A DNA stretch of 64,000 nucleotides from an uncultured Maribacter sp. GTDB taxonomy: Bacteria; Bacteroidota; Bacteroidia; Flavobacteriales; Flavobacteriaceae. The position numbers and the translations under genes are program-made. The stretch covers positions 724,036-788,035 of the forward strand of contig NZ_CANMBB010000002.1 in NCBI RefSeq assembly GCF_947495965.1, in the 5' to 3' direction. Shown piece after piece: positions 1 to 9,785 of this stretch. The stretch's first letter is position 1. The number at the start of each line of letters is the position of its first letter. The notes beneath the pieces were generated by a model. It was not told where the DNA came from. It ran no database searches and saw nothing but the letters and a program-made list of their open reading frames with translations.

Positions 1-1892
1 GAGAGCCAAAGACTACCATCTTCCGCCTCTAATATTCCTTTTATTACGTTGTTTGGTAGCCCATCTTTTTCTGTATAGGATATAAATTTTGCTTTACCCC
101 CATCTTTTGCTGGTATATATTTGTTTAACCCACCTCCAAATGTACCTATCCAAAACTCTCCTTTTTTACTCTCATATAAACTTAATATATAATTAAGACT
201 TAAAGAGTTAGGATTACCTTCTTCATTTCTAAATATATCAAAATGGGGTTTATTTTTTTTAAGTTCTTCTTTCTTTAAACGAGATAAGCCATCTCCTGTG
301 GCAAACCAAACATCACCTTTAGAATCTTGATAAACATTACGAACAATTTGGTTAGATAAACCTTCATCTACACTAAAATAATCTATTAAAAATTCTTTTT
401 TATTAAAATCAGGCTTCCATCTTATTATTCCTTTACTATAAGTACCTATCCAAATATTTTTAAGATTATCCTGCATTACAGAAAACACACTTCCTCTTGT
501 ATTTGAAAAAGGAACCATACTGTTCGCTGTATTTTTTTTATTCTTAGAGAGTTCTATTTTATGAAGACCTGGAATACTTTCTCCCCCTACTAACAGCATT
601 TTTTTTCCAAAAAAATCTGCTTCGGTTATCGCAAATATTTTAGAAACTTTATTTAGGTTTTTAAAATTAGAATATTTTAAACCATCTGCTTTAGGCTGTA
701 ACATGTTTAAACCACCCCCCTCAGTACCAACCCATAAAGTGTTATTACTATCCTCATAAATAGATCTTATTTTATCATAACTAAGGCTATTAGGATTCAA
801 TGTTTTTTTATAATGTTTAAAATACTTTCTATTGGGGTCAAATTTATTAATACCCCCACCATTAGTTCCTAACCATATAATACCAGTCTTATCTTTATAA
901 AGAGATTTAATTATGTTTTTACTAAGCCCTAAAGATTGGTTACTTGGGTTGTATTTAAAATTATTTACCAACTTAATTTTCTCCAGTTGTTTTGAATTAT
1001 CAAAAACATATAAACCAGAATTATTACCTACATATATGTGGTTTTTATGTGCTAATATGGAAGAATATCGCCCATTTTGCACTTTTTTAAATATAGAGTT
1101 ATCTTCTTCATCAGACTCTTCTACATAAATGCCTTTATTAGTAGCTAAAAAAAGCCTTCCTTTATAATCTGTTGTGATTTCTTGTACCGTAAACCAATAG
1201 TTTGTAAATAAATTCTTTCTAATAAAATATAGAAGCCCATTTTCATCAATAGAAAGTTTATGTAGCCCTCTAATACTTCCAATCCATATTTCTCCTTTAT
1301 CATCTTCATAAATACAGGAAACACTATTATTAAAACTCTTCTTATTTTTTCCAGAGCTTAAATGAAATTTTTTAAATTTTATACTATCCAAAGGTTTATT
1401 TAAATCTGCCATATTTAGACCCTCAGTAGTACCTACCCATAATCTATTTTTACTATCTAAAAAAACATTTAAAATATAATTTCCGCTTAAAGAATTAGGG
1501 TTATTTTCATCATGTTTAAAAACTCTAAAAGTTTCTTTACTTCTATCAAAAAAATTTAATCCTCCACCTGTTGTTCCCACCCAAAGGTTTCCTTTTTCAT
1601 CTCCTGTTATTGCAAAAACAAGGTTACTAGATATTTGCCCCTTTTTACCAGATACTGGCTTATAAACTTTAAAATTATAGCCATCGTATTTATTAAGTCC
1701 ATCATGAGTAGCAAACCACATAAATCCAAGTTTATCTTGGTAAATATTATTTATATCACTTTGAGACAAGCCATCATCAACCGTAATATGCTCAAAATAA
1801 GTAGATTCCTGGGCGCATAATAGATTAATAAAAAACAACCCTATTATTACCGTTTTTATAAAACAATCTACAAGTATAACTCCTCTTCTCAT
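1..1892 (-). CDS. Hybrid two-component sensor (HTCS), N-terminal part, truncated by the window edge
   Basis: About 630 codons read leftward from the ATG at 1892 without a stop, so the C-terminus lies outside the window. The protein begins with a signal peptide (hydrophobic core about residues 10-25, then CAQES). It continues as a series of about eleven reg_prop propeller blades, recognisable by repeated motifs such as DGLSQSDI, LGFMWFATHDGL, LWVGTTGGGLN, IWLGTNGGGIN and LWVGTEGGGLN. This is the periplasmic double-propeller sensor of Bacteroidota HTCS proteins, which normally continues into a YXY domain, membrane helix, histidine kinase, receiver and AraC-type DNA-binding domain. It is divergent from susC at 2285, with a 392-bp gap, so it most likely senses an oligosaccharide and switches on that operon. 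The sensor part is clear; the kinase and DNA-binding parts are inferred from the family. Confidence 0.9.
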   Translation of the reverse strand, partial: MRRGVILVDCFIKTVIIGLFFINLLCAQESTYFEHITVDDGLSQSDINNIYQDKLGFMWFATHDGLNKYDGYNFKVYKPVSGKKGQISSNLVFAITGDEKGNLWVGTTGGGLNFFDRSKETFRVFKHDENNPNSLSGNYILNVFLDSKNRLWVGTTEGLNMADLNKPLDSIKFKKFHLSSGKNKKSFNNSVSCIYEDDKGEIWIGSIRGLHKLSIDENGLLYFIRKNLFTNYWFTVQEITTDYKGRLFLATNKGIYVEESDEEDNSIFKKVQNGRYSSILAHKNHIYVGNNSGLYVFDNSKQLEKIKLVNNFKYNPSNQSLGLSKNIIKSLYKDKTGIIWLGTNGGGINKFDPNRKYFKHYKKTLNPNSLSYDKIRSIYEDSNNTLWVGTEGGGLNMLQPKADGLKYSNFKNLNKVSKIFAITEADFFGKKMLLVGGESIPGLHKIELSKNKKNTANSMVPFSNTRGSVFSVMQDNLKNIWIGTYSKGIIRWKPDFNKKEFLIDYFSVDEGLSNQIVRNVYQDSKGDVWFATGDGLSRLKKEELKKNKPHFDIFRNEEGNPNSLSLNYILSLYESKKGEFWIGTFGGGLNKYIPAKDGGKAKFISYTEKDGLPNNVIKGILEAEDGSLWL

Positions 1893-2284
1893 TTAGTTAG
1901 CCTATATTTTATCTTTTATAAATTTTAATTTAAAAATGCGAAAAAAACGTCCAATATACTTGTGCTTATGGCTCAAGTTTTAAAACATATGATTAATAAG
2001 CATAAAACCTAAAGGCATCTAAAAAATGGTTTTACAAGATGTTTTTTATCAAAGACCAAGAAATTCTTAAAACACTTTTAATCAATTATATTTCCTACAA
2101 TATAAAGATAAATAGAGCCCCAATTATTAACAAAAAATTACAAAACCATATTAAAATTTATTAAACCTCAAAATTTTAACTCTTTTTAACATTTTCATCA
2201 TATGTTCTAATATATAGGTCATATGAAAATTACTTTAGTATATAATTAACAAATATTTGTAACTCTAACTTAAAAAGAATTAAT
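1893..2284. promoter_or_regulatory. Divergent intergenic region between HTCS and susC
   Basis: This 392-bp, very AT-rich stretch has no credible ORF. It must hold the promoters of the leftward sensor and the rightward susC operon. A near-consensus -7 element (AATATTTG, ending at 2259) lies 25 bp before the susC ATG. I see no convincing -33 TTTG at the right distance, as expected for an activator-dependent promoter. No riboswitch or RNA gene was recognised. Confidence 0.4.
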
Positions 2285-5200
2285 ATGAAATTTTGTTTAA
2301 AAGAAAATGTACACCTAAAACCCAAGCCTTGGCTACTTGTTTTAGCGTGTATCTTTGGTTTTGCAACACTACATGCGCAAACACAAACTATTAGTGGTAC
2401 TGTAAGCGATAATGGAGGCCCACTCCCTGGCGTAAGTATTGTAGTAAAAGGAACCTCTACTGGAGCTGTTTCTGATTTTGATGGGAATTATACCATTAAT
2501 GCTAATGGAACTGCAACCCTTATTTATAGTTACATTGGTTATTCCTCCAAAGAAATTAAAATTAACAACCAAACCAACATTAATGTGGTACTACAGGAAG
2601 ATGTATCGCAATTAGATGAAGTTGTAGTAGTAGGTTACGGAACTCAAAAGAAAAAAGAAGTTACTGGAGCTGTTGTTTCTGTAAAAAATGAAGAGTTAGC
2701 AAAAACAACTACTGCAGATATTGGTACTGCTCTTCAAGGACAAATAGCTGGTGTAAATGTTACATCTGGTTCTGGTGCTCCGGGTGAACAGGCTAATATC
2801 TTAATTCGCGGTTTTAGCTCTTTAATAGAAGGACAAAACAGTCCTTTATATGTTGTAGATGGTATTCCTTTTGATTCTGACCCACAATTAAGTATTAGTG
2901 AAATTGAATCTATTGATGTTCTTAAAGATGCCGCATCTGCATCTATTTATGGTACTCGTGGTGCTGGTGGTGTTATTCTTATTACCACGAAACAAGGTAA
3001 AGTTGGTGAAATGAATATTCGTTTAAATTCTGAATATGGAATTCAAGACATTACATCTAATTTTAATGCAATGTCGCCAGAAGAATACACTTATATTCAT
3101 TTATTAAGAGGTGCATTAAATACAAACAAACCACAAGGTGGTGTTGATGGAGATATTCACAGGAATTCTAGTTATTTTACAAACAATACTAATATTGGAG
3201 ATGTCTTATTAAACAACAACGCTCCAATACAAAACCATTCGGTTAATGTTTCTGGTGGTAAAGATGGTTTAACCTATAATTTTAATGCAAACTTTTTTCA
3301 ACAAGAGGGTAGTTTTTATAGTTCAGATTATAAAAGATTTAATGTACGTTCTAACACAGAGTTTACAAAAGGAAAATGGAAAATTACTACTGGTATAACA
3401 GCCAAAAGAGATGAAAGGTTAGTTCCTTTTTCTGGGATGATAAATAGAATTTATCAATATCGTCCATTTCAACCAGAAATTAATTTAGATGACGATGTAG
3501 CTTCTAACATATCTGAAGTTAGCTTAGATGACCCTAACAATGACTGGAAACTTAACGAAGCAAGAAGACTTGCAAACGCAGCTAGATTACTAAAAACAGA
3601 TGATCAAAGAAATGGTAATAGCTATACTGGAAACGTGCAGTTTAATTACCAAGCAATAAAAAACCTAACCGTAACTGCAAGATTTGCCGCAACATACTCG
3701 GATCAAAAATGGGTTAGAAAAATTCCAAGGTTTGATATTTTTAATACCGAAGGAGAATTAATATCTAATCCAGATAATATTACATCTAATACAACAACGA
3801 ATATAACATCTTCTAAAATTACTTCAGAACAGTTTCTTAACTATAAGAATCAGTTTGGTAAACACAACTTAACCGTTTTAGTTGGTACTTCTTTTGAAAA
3901 ATCTACAAATGAGCGTGCTCAATTTGAAGTAAGAAACAATTTGCACCCAGCTATAACGGTTGCAGATAACTATGAATTAGTTTGGGATGTAGAGTCTGGT
4001 GGCTTTGATTTTGAAAGAACACTAATGGGAAATATTGGAAGAATACAATATAACTATGATGGTAAATACCTTTTTAGTGCCAGTGGAAGATATGATGGAT
4101 CTTCTCAATTTAGTAAAGAAAACAGATGGGGATTCTTTCCTTCTGTTTCTGTAGGTTGGAACATATCAGACGAACCTTTCTGGGAACCTTTAAAAGAAGT
4201 GGTTAACACTTTTAGAATGAGAGCTGGTTATGGTACTACTGGTAATGACAGGTTTGCTGCTTATAGCAACCAAACAGTAGTAGAAACTGCTAGAGACTAT
4301 GTTTTTGGAAGCAATAACCCTTCTGGAGACATTAATAACCCATCTTCAGAACAAGTGAATCTTGGTACTACACAATTAGAATTTGGTAACCCTAACTTAA
4401 AATGGGAAACCAGTATAGAACAAAACCTAGGTTGGGATTTAGCTTTCTTTAAAAATAAATTTACACTTAGTATGGATGTGTATACCAATGAAAAGCAAGA
4501 TTTACTTTACCAAGTAGTTAACCCTCCTTCTACGGGTGTATCTGGTGAATACAGAAATACCATTTTTAATATTGGTAATATGGAAAATACTGGTATTGAG
4601 TATGCTTTTAAATACAACAACAGAAGTAAAAAAGGATTAAATTGGAATATTTCTGGTACCTATACTAAAAATACAAATAGAGTAACGCAAACAAGTGTTA
4701 ACAATCCTATTATTTACCTAGATAGAGGGTTTATTTCTGATGGAGGAACTAGAGAAATTGTAACAGTAATTACTGAAGGATATGAAGCTGCCTCTTTTTT
4801 CCTAAGAGAAACGGCTGGAATAATAAAAACACAAGAACAGTTAGAGGAATACCAACAAATAGATCCTAGTGCAAAATTAGGAGAGTTAATGTACGTAGAC
4901 CAATTAACAGAAGACACGGATAATGACGGAATTGCGGATGCAGGAAATGGTGCTATAGATGATAATGATAAGGTATATGCAGGTAGTGGAACACCAGATT
5001 TTGAAGCTGGTTTAAACTTTTCTGCAGATTATAAAGGCATTGATTTTAGTATGCAATGGTATGGTTCTTTTGGAGCGGAAATATTAAACGGTAGTAAAGC
5101 CTATGCATACCAAGTTGGTACTCATAAAGACTTATACTACTCATGGACGCAAAACAATCCTAATTCTAATATACCATGGTATGATGGAAATAATACTAAA

Positions 5201-5476
5201 TCTTATCGCGGTGGGTCAGATTACTTTTTAGAGAATGGAGATTTTATAAGATTACGTAATATTTCTTTAGGATACTCTTTACCTCAAAAATGGATAGACA
5301 ATATTGGTGTTAAGAAATTTAGAATCTATGTACAAGCACAAAACCCTTTAACAATTACAGACTATTCTGGTTTTGATCCAGAAGCTGGGGGTAACGGACT
5401 AAGCACACGAGGTATTGACCAAGGAAAATATCCAATTTCTTCTCAGTACAAAGCGGGACTTCAAATTCAATTTTAA
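2285..5476 (+). CDS. susC: SusC/RagA-family TonB-dependent outer-membrane transporter
   Basis: A 1063-residue outer-membrane protein that imports oligosaccharides with TonB energy. Signal peptide is residues 1-31 (ends LHAQ). A carboxypeptidase-D-like regulatory domain follows at about 35-108 (GTVSDNGGPLPGVSIVVKG). The SusC signature DEVVVVGYGTQ at about 111-121 doubles as the TonB-box region. A plug domain runs to about 235 (DAASASIYGTRGAGGVILIT), followed by a long beta-barrel ending in a terminal aromatic (QIQF). Length is normal for the family. susD follows closely, and the two should form the SusCD bucket-and-lid complex. The substrate cannot be read from the sequence because no CAZyme gene lies in the visible part of the locus. 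Confidence 0.96.
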   Translation: MKFCLKENVHLKPKPWLLVLACIFGFATLHAQTQTISGTVSDNGGPLPGVSIVVKGTSTGAVSDFDGNYTINANGTATLIYSYIGYSSKEIKINNQTNINVVLQEDVSQLDEVVVVGYGTQKKKEVTGAVVSVKNEELAKTTTADIGTALQGQIAGVNVTSGSGAPGEQANILIRGFSSLIEGQNSPLYVVDGIPFDSDPQLSISEIESIDVLKDAASASIYGTRGAGGVILITTKQGKVGEMNIRLNSEYGIQDITSNFNAMSPEEYTYIHLLRGALNTNKPQGGVDGDIHRNSSYFTNNTNIGDVLLNNNAPIQNHSVNVSGGKDGLTYNFNANFFQQEGSFYSSDYKRFNVRSNTEFTKGKWKITTGITAKRDERLVPFSGMINRIYQYRPFQPEINLDDDVASNISEVSLDDPNNDWKLNEARRLANAARLLKTDDQRNGNSYTGNVQFNYQAIKNLTVTARFAATYSDQKWVRKIPRFDIFNTEGELISNPDNITSNTTTNITSSKITSEQFLNYKNQFGKHNLTVLVGTSFEKSTNERAQFEVRNNLHPAITVADNYELVWDVESGGFDFERTLMGNIGRIQYNYDGKYLFSASGRYDGSSQFSKENRWGFFPSVSVGWNISDEPFWEPLKEVVNTFRMRAGYGTTGNDRFAAYSNQTVVETARDYVFGSNNPSGDINNPSSEQVNLGTTQLEFGNPNLKWETSIEQNLGWDLAFFKNKFTLSMDVYTNEKQDLLYQVVNPPSTGVSGEYRNTIFNIGNMENTGIEYAFKYNNRSKKGLNWNISGTYTKNTNRVTQTSVNNPIIYLDRGFISDGGTREIVTVITEGYEAASFFLRETAGIIKTQEQLEEYQQIDPSAKLGELMYVDQLTEDTDNDGIADAGNGAIDDNDKVYAGSGTPDFEAGLNFSADYKGIDFSMQWYGSFGAEILNGSKAYAYQVGTHKDLYYSWTQNNPNSNIPWYDGNNTKSYRGGSDYFLENGDFIRLRNISLGYSLPQKWIDNIGVKKFRIYVQAQNPLTITDYSGFDPEAGGNGLSTRGIDQGKYPISSQYKAGLQIQF

Positions 5477-5535
5477 TATAAAACAGATTGAATATGAAAA
5501 ATATACAGATACAATTCTTAAAAGATATTTTAAAA

Positions 5536-7452
5536 ATGAAAAAGACATTATTAACACGAATAATTCCTCTTATACTGCTTGCTATAAGTTTTCAAGCATG
5601 TGTAGACGAATTAGATCAAGTAAATCCAAATGCACTAACACTGGATACTTTTTGGCAAAATTCGGGTGATCTAAACGCTGGTTTAAATGCAACGTACGCA
5701 TCTCTTAGAGACGAAAATATATTGGGGATTTTATGGGATTACACTCGTACCGATATTGCTGTTCCATTTTCTCAGAGATCCAACTCAACTGGGAACCCTA
5801 TTTACGACCAAACTTTTGATTTAAGTACTAATGAAGTTCAAAATAAATGGGACGCATGCTATAGAGGAGTCTTTAGAGCAAACCAAGTTATAGATGCGTA
5901 TAATAGAATAGAATCTACTTATACTACAGATGATGCTAAACAAGCAGGAATATATGTGCTAGCACAAGCTAGAGCTTTAAGAGGATATTTTTATTATGAA
6001 TTACACAGCTCTTTCAACCAAGGTTCGGTTCCAATTTTTGAAACAGTACCAGAAAATTTTGATGAGTTTCAAATATCCTTTTCTTCATCTGAAGATGTAA
6101 AAACATTTTACAGAGCCGATTTACAATTTGGTATGGAAAACTTACCTGCAACATATAATGCTTGGCAAACAGAAGCTGGAAATGGTAATTTAGGACGTAT
6201 TACAGGTGGATTTTGTGAAGCTTTAATAGGGAAAAGTTACATGAATGATAATGATTTTACTAATGCAGAAATATATTTAAAAAATATAATAGACAATTAC
6301 GATTATGCTTTAGTAGATGATTTAGCGAAATGTTTTACAGGTATTGATGAATTTAATTCTGAATCTATATTTGAAATTAATTACTCTTATGATGCTAACC
6401 CATTAGGTCTTGACGAACAAAACCTTTCACAAAGAATTGCTAGTTTTTTAAATGATGGAAATAGAATTCAATTTACATCATGGTTAACTCTTAAATATAG
6501 AGCAGAAAAACCAGATACTGCAGATCCTGCGAATTTAGTAAATAGAAATATTTACTTAGCCAATGGCGATTTAGATAGTATACAAGAAAACGTAGTAAGA
6601 ATGTATAGCCTACGTATGGCAAACTCTATGTCTTCAGTAGACGATAGAGATTCTCCAATGTATGGTGTAGAAATGGCAGAATATGGTAGAGCTACCACTG
6701 CTGCCCCACATGCAAGACAATTTGCAAATTTTGTTAAAAAATTCACATCATGGAACACCCCTAACGGTGGTTTAGGAGAAGACGAAAGTCCTGAAGCCGA
6801 TCAAAGGTCAGAAGTTAATATCCCTATCATGCGTTTAGCAGAAGTATATCTTATGTATGCAGAGTGTATGGTAGAAAAAGGAGACCTTACTGAGGCTCTT
6901 AAATATATTAACCGTATTAGAAAACGCTCTCACCTTATCTTATTAGGAAATGAATCTATCGGGGAATTTGCAGGCTCTACAACTACTTATATGAATGATA
7001 TTGATTTAGACCCTACTAATGGAGAAGAACCCGTTACGCTATCTAACTTAATGGAACATTTAAGATTTACAGAAAAACCATTAGAATTATCTTTAGAAGA
7101 TAACAGAACCATAGATTTAAGACGTTGGGGAGTTTGGAAACAGCAACTAACACATATTGCACAATTCCAATATGACGCTTATCATTATAAAAATAATTCT
7201 ATGGGGAAAAGTCCAACCAGATGGAGATGTTTTATAGTACCTACAGGAGAAGAACCTTCATATTCAGACCCTAATCTTCCTCCTTATCCATTTAGAAATA
7301 CTGCTAATATTCAGACAAATGCTAATAGAAGAACCCAAGAACCACATTTAAGAGATCATTTATTAGGATCGCAGAATTTTAGTGAAGACTTACATTCTTA
7401 TCTTCCTATTCCTCAAGATGAGATTAACTCTAACTTAAACTGGGACCAATAA
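5536..7452 (+). CDS. susD: SusD/RagB-family outer-membrane nutrient-binding lipoprotein
   Basis: The surface-exposed lid partner of the preceding SusC. I place the start at the ATG at 5536 because it yields a compact lipoprotein signal (MKKTLL..., lipid-attachment Cys at residue 22). An upstream in-frame ATG at 5494 would add 14 residues before the signal. The mature protein has the SusD pattern: TPR-like helices early (ARALRGYFYYEL), then RLAEVYLMYAECMVEKGDLTEALKYINRIRKR written here only by its parts RLAEVYLMYAE and ALKYINRIR, and a C-terminal section with DLRRWG. About 638 residues is within the family range. It is 17 bp from the next gene and clearly in the same operon. Confidence 0.95.
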   Translation: MKKTLLTRIIPLILLAISFQACVDELDQVNPNALTLDTFWQNSGDLNAGLNATYASLRDENILGILWDYTRTDIAVPFSQRSNSTGNPIYDQTFDLSTNEVQNKWDACYRGVFRANQVIDAYNRIESTYTTDDAKQAGIYVLAQARALRGYFYYELHSSFNQGSVPIFETVPENFDEFQISFSSSEDVKTFYRADLQFGMENLPATYNAWQTEAGNGNLGRITGGFCEALIGKSYMNDNDFTNAEIYLKNIIDNYDYALVDDLAKCFTGIDEFNSESIFEINYSYDANPLGLDEQNLSQRIASFLNDGNRIQFTSWLTLKYRAEKPDTADPANLVNRNIYLANGDLDSIQENVVRMYSLRMANSMSSVDDRDSPMYGVEMAEYGRATTAAPHARQFANFVKKFTSWNTPNGGLGEDESPEADQRSEVNIPIMRLAEVYLMYAECMVEKGDLTEALKYINRIRKRSHLILLGNESIGEFAGSTTTYMNDIDLDPTNGEEPVTLSNLMEHLRFTEKPLELSLEDNRTIDLRRWGVWKQQLTHIAQFQYDAYHYKNNSMGKSPTRWRCFIVPTGEEPSYSDPNLPPYPFRNTANIQTNANRRTQEPHLRDHLLGSQNFSEDLHSYLPIPQDEINSNLNWDQ

Positions 7453-7469
7453 AATAAAGAATTAGAATT

Positions 7470-9521
7470 ATGAAAAATATAAAGAATTTATTTAAAACCA
7501 TATTTTTGGTATCACTGGCACTCTTTATTGCCTGTGATGATAATGAATATGAGGCTCCGGAAACATTCACAGATTTATCTATAACTTTTACTACTGGCGC
7601 CTCTACAGATAGAGTATCTACCGTAAATGGCTTTTTCTCTTTTAGTGATTTATCTGCAGGAGCAATAGAACAGGAATGGAGAATTCCTGAAAGTGCATTT
7701 TTCTTAGAAGGGCCTATTCCTAACAACTTAGATAATCATGATGAGTATATCATTAATCCTGGCGAAACAGTTTCTACAGATAAAACGGTTCATGTTATGT
7801 GGACTAAAGGAGATACTCTTACCAAAGTAGGCTACTATGCTGTATTCCCCGATTCTACTTCTTTTAGGTTCCCTGCTTATTGGGATTCTGATTTAGGAGA
7901 AGCGGTAGAAGACACTATACAAACCAACTTAATTAATGGCCAATGGGTAGCAGAATATGAATTTATTATTGATGTATATGACTCTGTTGTTGCTACTCCA
8001 GAAGTAAGGTATTTAGATGAAACCATTTTAGACCATGAAAACACCTCTGCCATTACATTAAATTTTGGAGATCAATTAATCTTTGAAGATTTAAGTGGTT
8101 TGCTAGACAATAATAATGCCCGTCCTAATACTACTAAATGGAGAGTGCATACTATTGAAGAAGATGAAGATGACCAAACTAATGCATACAGCAATACTAT
8201 AGAAAGGGTAGAATTAGATGAAAGAGTTTTAGATACTATTACATTTGATGAACTTGGTGATTTTAGAGTAGAATTAACTGCTACAAGAGTAAGAACAGAA
8301 AGATTAAGGGAAAACGAAAACATCTATGAAATACCAACAATAATAACTGTTATTCCTTTAACCGTACCATTAACGCAAATTGGGCAAATAGATGAAACGG
8401 ATTCTGATGTAATTGAAATTTCCTTAACACATAAAATAAAACCTATAGAAAACTCTGTAGTTGGCAATTTTATAGTAGAAGTTGATGGAGCTATGAAAAG
8501 TATAGAATCTGTAGCAAGAAATGCTAATGGTACAAAACTACTTATTACTTTAAACGAACCTTTAGCACCTGAAGATGAAGGCAAAACCGTAACAGTAGCA
8601 TATGATGGGGCTAGTGATGAATTAAAGTCTTATGATTTAAGATCATTAGATGCCTTTGATGCCTTACCAATTAATGTTTATGTTCCTTCTCCAATGATTC
8701 AGACTGGTACTATCATAGAATCTTCTAATCAAAAAATACTAATCCCTTTTGATCAAGACATAGATCCAGCATCTATTTCTGATTCTGCTAACGCTGCTGC
8801 TGGCTTTACTGTAACTTTAAATGGTGGTAGTGGTACAATTTCTACTGTTGCGGTAAATGCTGACGATGCTAAAACTCTTGAAATTGACTTAGTAGAAGGA
8901 GTGTATACAGATGATGTGATAATGATTTCTTATACCGGCCCTGGAGATATTAAATCTGTAGGAGGTGGTAGTATTTCAGATTTTTCAACTTTAACTTTAG
9001 AACCCTATAAATTAAATTTACTAACAGATGGTGGTTTTGAGGGCAACTTTGGAGACTACTGGGTAGAAGGAGCCAGTGGCACTGGAGCAACAGTAGAGTT
9101 AAGTACTGATGTTGCATTTGAAGGTACCCAAAGTGCTAAATTAACAGCTTTAAAGCCTCGTTTAGAATCTGGCGCCTCTCTTAACTATGAAGCTGCAACT
9201 TACGGTATTTCTTATAGAAGATACATACTATCTTCATCGGTAACTCTTGATGATGCTTTTCATCAAAAAAATCATGGTGATAAAATTTGGTTCGATTCTT
9301 CTGATGGGACATCTGCAAAAACGCCAAGATGGTATGGTGCAGATTACCCAGCTGGTACAGCACCTGCATTAGACACATGGGTTTATGTTGAAGCAGAAAC
9401 TACTTTTACAGCAGAAGCATTAAATAAAATCGTAAGAATACAACCAGTACCTACTTCTGGAACAGATTACACTGTTTATTATGATGATTTTAAAATCTAC
9501 AAAATAAACAAAAGACCTTAG
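7470..9521 (+). CDS. Surface glycan-binding lipoprotein of the SusCD operon
   Basis: A 683-residue predicted outer-surface lipoprotein (signal peptide with lipidated Cys22, FIACDD) in the position usually held by a SusE-like or other surface glycan-binding protein. Residues about 25-300 form an N-terminal region without a family I can name. Residues about 300-510 contain two bacterial Ig-like segments of the SwmB type (GKTVTVAYDG; IMISYTGPGD). Residues about 515-683 resemble a carbohydrate-binding jelly roll of the CBM4/9 sort (GGFEGNFGDYW at its start, YTVYYDDFKIY at its end). It closes the operon: a strong terminator follows at 9555. Binding of the glycan handled by SusCD is inferred from position and the C-terminal domain. 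Confidence 0.8.
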   Translation: MKNIKNLFKTIFLVSLALFIACDDNEYEAPETFTDLSITFTTGASTDRVSTVNGFFSFSDLSAGAIEQEWRIPESAFFLEGPIPNNLDNHDEYIINPGETVSTDKTVHVMWTKGDTLTKVGYYAVFPDSTSFRFPAYWDSDLGEAVEDTIQTNLINGQWVAEYEFIIDVYDSVVATPEVRYLDETILDHENTSAITLNFGDQLIFEDLSGLLDNNNARPNTTKWRVHTIEEDEDDQTNAYSNTIERVELDERVLDTITFDELGDFRVELTATRVRTERLRENENIYEIPTIITVIPLTVPLTQIGQIDETDSDVIEISLTHKIKPIENSVVGNFIVEVDGAMKSIESVARNANGTKLLITLNEPLAPEDEGKTVTVAYDGASDELKSYDLRSLDAFDALPINVYVPSPMIQTGTIIESSNQKILIPFDQDIDPASISDSANAAAGFTVTLNGGSGTISTVAVNADDAKTLEIDLVEGVYTDDVIMISYTGPGDIKSVGGGSISDFSTLTLEPYKLNLLTDGGFEGNFGDYWVEGASGTGATVELSTDVAFEGTQSAKLTALKPRLESGASLNYEAATYGISYRRYILSSSVTLDDAFHQKNHGDKIWFDSSDGTSAKTPRWYGADYPAGTAPALDTWVYVEAETTFTAEALNKIVRIQPVPTSGTDYTVYYDDFKIYKINKRP

Positions 9522-9554
9522 ATTAATAGTTTAGTTTAAGTAGTTAATTCAATT

Positions 9555-9588
9555 AAAGCCCATTTGACGTGTATCAAATGGGCTTTTT
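9555..9588 (+). terminator. Rho-independent terminator of the susCD operon
   Basis: Inverted arms AAAGCCCATTTGA (9555-9567) and TCAAATGGGCTTT (9574-9586) flank a 6-nt loop and run into a T tract. It lies 34 bp after the last gene of the operon. Confidence 0.9.
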
Positions 9589-9716
9589 AACACTCAACTT
9601 TTGCTGTATTTTTTTATAATAAATATCATAAAAAACTTGTCCATTATATTTTCATTATAAAATGCGTATAATTAGAGTTTATCTTATATTAACTATTAAG
9701 AAAGATATATAAAAAT

Positions 9717-9756
9717 AAAAAGACTCTAAGAGCTTGTAATTCTTAGAGTCTTTTTT
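9717..9756 (-). terminator. Terminator of carB
   Basis: Arms AGACTCTAAGA (9721-9731) and TCTTAGAGTCT (9741-9751) with A and T runs on either side. It lies 30 bp beyond the carB stop and can work in both directions. Confidence 0.85.
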
Positions 9757-9785
9757 ATAAATAAATTCTATATAATAAAAATGTA

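Noticed and set aside
913..1820. Short + strand open frames at 913-1128 and 1635-1820
   Set aside because: They lie antisense within the long continuous sensor gene read from 1892 and have no recognisable protein features.
5415..5669. Open frame across the susC-susD junction
   Set aside because: It overlaps the ends of two certain genes in another frame; composition is that of a shadow.
2285..9521. Naming the substrate of the SusCD locus (for example alginate or laminarin)
   Set aside because: No enzyme gene is present and SusCD sequence read by eye does not reveal the glycan.
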